Translations under genes and position numbers: made by a program | Source: Caulobacteraceae bacterium | GTDB taxonomy: Bacteria; Pseudomonadota; Alphaproteobacteria; Caulobacterales; Caulobacteraceae | Assembly (NCBI GenBank): GCA_947479185.1 | Contig: CANJYY010000137.1 | Location: forward strand, 1-7,001 | Direction of reading: 5' to 3' | DNA length: 7,001 nt | Notes under the pieces: model-generated | Seen by the model: only the letters and a program-made list of their open reading frames with translations | The model's database searches: none | Told to the model about the DNA's origin: nothing | Part shown: one piece after another, positions 5,723 to 7,001 of the stretch | How positions within the stretch are numbered: the first letter of the stretch is position 1 | Layout of the letters: every line of letters starts with the position of its first letter

Positions 5723-6977
5723 CCGAGGCGTAGCGCCAGACGATCAGGTTTCGCAGGGTGACGCTGGAGGCCATCGCCGCCGCCGCCCCGACCGCGCCGT
5801 AGAGCGGTGTCAGGACCAGCGTGAGGATGATGTTGGCCGCCAGTCCGGCCGCGAAGCCGACGGTGTTCCACTTCTCGTGATGGGCCATGTTCAGGACCGC
5901 GTTGGCCGAACCGAAGGCCGCGTTGACGATCTGGCCCAGGCACAGCAGCACCAGCGGCGGCCAGGAGGCCTCGAAGTCCTTGCCCAGCAGCAGCGGCACG
6001 CCCCACTTGCCGAACACGATCAGGGCCAGGGCGACCGGGATGCAGTAGGCGATCGACAGCCGCGCGCCCTGGGTGACGATGCGCTGGGTCAGGGCCCTGT
6101 CGCCCTTCGCCCAGGCGGCGGCCAGGCGCGGCGCGATGTTGACGTTGACCACCGCGTAGCCGAGCTCGGCGAACAGGGCGAACTGGGCGGCCGCCTTGAA
6201 CACGCCGGTCTCCTCGCGCGTCGCGATGACGCCGAGGATCAGGACGGCCAGCTCGCCGTCGATCACGTACATGCCGTTGGAGAGCCCCAGCGGCAGCAGG
6301 CTGGCGCGCCAGCGGGCGGACTCATAGGTCGGGGTCGCGGCCCGCGCCTCGCGCGGCCAGAAGCGGGCCAGGATGAGCGCGCCCACCACCCAGGCGATGG
6401 CGTTCGCCCCGACGTTGGCGGCCATGGCCGCGGCCGGCGTGTGGACCGCCTGGCCCCAGGCGAAGGGCAGCAGCATGAGCAGCAGCAGGGCGGTCGGCCG
6501 CACGATCTGTTCCGGAGCCTGGCCGAGAACCACCTGGCGCAGGCCGCGCAGGATCCCGCCCCGCAGGGCCGTCAACGGCATCAGCACCACCAGCCCGACA
6601 GCCCAGAACAGGCCCGGGCGAACGGCGGGCGGGATCAGATGCGGCAGAAAGATCAGCGTCAGGATCGCCGCCGCGACGATCGGCAGGGACATCAACAGCG
6701 AATAGCGCAGCGCCCAGGTCGCCGCGCCGCGCATGCGGCCCCAGTTCTCCGTCGCCTGGGCCGCACCGACCTCGCGGACGAGCAGCATCGAGGCGCCGAA
6801 GTTGGCCGGCAGGCTCAGCACCGTGGCCGCTGACAGCAGGAAGGCATAGGTCCCGTAGCCCTCCGCGCCGAGCAGGCGGGTGAGCATCATCACCACCAGC
6901 CAGGACAGGCCCATGCCGACGACGCGCATCAGGAAGGACGCCGATGCGCCGCGCAGCAATCCGTCGCCAAGCTTCAT
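5658..6977 (-). CDS. Wzx-like oligosaccharide flippase (MOP superfamily)
   Basis: A 439-residue integral membrane protein with about a dozen hydrophobic segments, predicted to flip a lipid-linked oligosaccharide from the cytoplasmic to the periplasmic side of the inner membrane. The N-terminus carries the family pattern FLMRVVGMGLSWLVV followed by TRLLGAEGYGTYAF, which is typical of polysaccharide-synthesis flippases. A central VIDGELAVLILG segment and the C-terminal repeat-like half (a helix pair after LVLTPLYGAVGAAAAMASS) fit the two-bundle fold. The ATG at 6975-6977 (read on the minus strand) has GGACGG six bases upstream as a plausible ribosome site. Other MOP exporters such as teichuronic or lipid II flippases are possible alternatives, but the glycan context favours Wzx. 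It is transcribed towards the acyltransferase and so belongs to a separate transcript whose promoter lies beyond base 6977. Confidence 0.9.
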   Translation of the reverse strand: MKLGDGLLRGASASFLMRVVGMGLSWLVVMMLTRLLGAEGYGTYAFLLSAATVLSLPANFGASMLLVREVGAAQATENWGRMRGAATWALRYSLLMSLPIVAAAILTLIFLPHLIPPAVRPGLFWAVGLVVLMPLTALRGGILRGLRQVVLGQAPEQIVRPTALLLLMLLPFAWGQAVHTPAAAMAANVGANAIAWVVGALILARFWPREARAATPTYESARWRASLLPLGLSNGMYVIDGELAVLILGVIATREETGVFKAAAQFALFAELGYAVVNVNIAPRLAAAWAKGDRALTQRIVTQGARLSIAYCIPVALALIVFGKWGVPLLLGKDFEASWPPLVLLCLGQIVNAAFGSANAVLNMAHHEKWNTVGFAAGLAANIILTLVLTPLYGAVGAAAAMASSVTLRNLIVWRYASVKLGIETGFWSRAVRPPADRD

Positions 6978-7001
6978 ACAGAACCGTCCCGGGCGGGGGT
7001 C

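Noticed and set aside
5877..6833. A 318-codon plus-strand open frame opposite the flippase
   Set aside because: Its product is a low-complexity string of Gln, Arg, Gly and Asp with no recognisable fold. It is the mirror of a GC-rich membrane-protein gene with clear family motifs on the other strand.

Overview
The window is a dense, GC-rich (roughly two thirds G+C, codon third positions mostly G or C) bacterial segment devoted to surface-sugar biosynthesis. Base composition, codon use, ATGA gene overlaps and a possible Caulobacter-like promoter suggest an alphaproteobacterium. This is an inference, since there is no rRNA or other marker gene to place the organism.

Layout. Bases 1-70 hold the 3' end of an unidentified plus-strand gene. 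Then follow, all on the plus strand: (i) 86-1240, a nonulosonic-acid (sialic-acid-like) cytidylyltransferase fused to a KdsC-like HAD phosphatase; (ii) a 152-base gap with a short inverted repeat, a weak promoter-like sequence and a small hairpin; (iii) 1393-2277, a short NeuB-type sugar-acid synthase without the usual C-terminal SAF (antifreeze-like) domain; (iv) 2285-3601, a polysaccharide pyruvyl transferase family protein; (v) 3684-4571, a phytanoyl-CoA dioxygenase (PhyH)-type Fe(II)/2-oxoglutarate oxygenase; (vi) 4568-5722, a membrane acyltransferase of family 3. On the minus strand, 5658-6977 encodes a Wzx-type flippase that converges on the acyltransferase and overlaps its 3' end by 65 bases.

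How the genes may work together (inference from families). The NeuB-like enzyme condenses a six-carbon sugar with phosphoenolpyruvate to make a nine-carbon keto acid. The HAD domain could remove a phosphate from that acid, and the cytidylyltransferase domain activates it as the CMP-sugar. The pyruvyl transferase-like protein, the oxygenase and the acyltransferase look like decorating enzymes for this sugar or the glycan containing it. The flippase would carry a lipid-linked glycan across the inner membrane. No glycosyltransferase, 2-epimerase or aminotransferase is visible, so the locus must extend beyond the window. The exact sugar (Neu5Ac, KDN, legionaminic or pseudaminic acid, or another) cannot be read from the sequence.

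The points most worth following are the pairing of a SAF-less NeuB with a cytidylyltransferase-phosphatase fusion, which hints at a 9-phosphate route, and the PhyH oxygenase placed tightly between sugar-modifying genes. No RNA genes, mobile elements or CRISPR arrays were seen.
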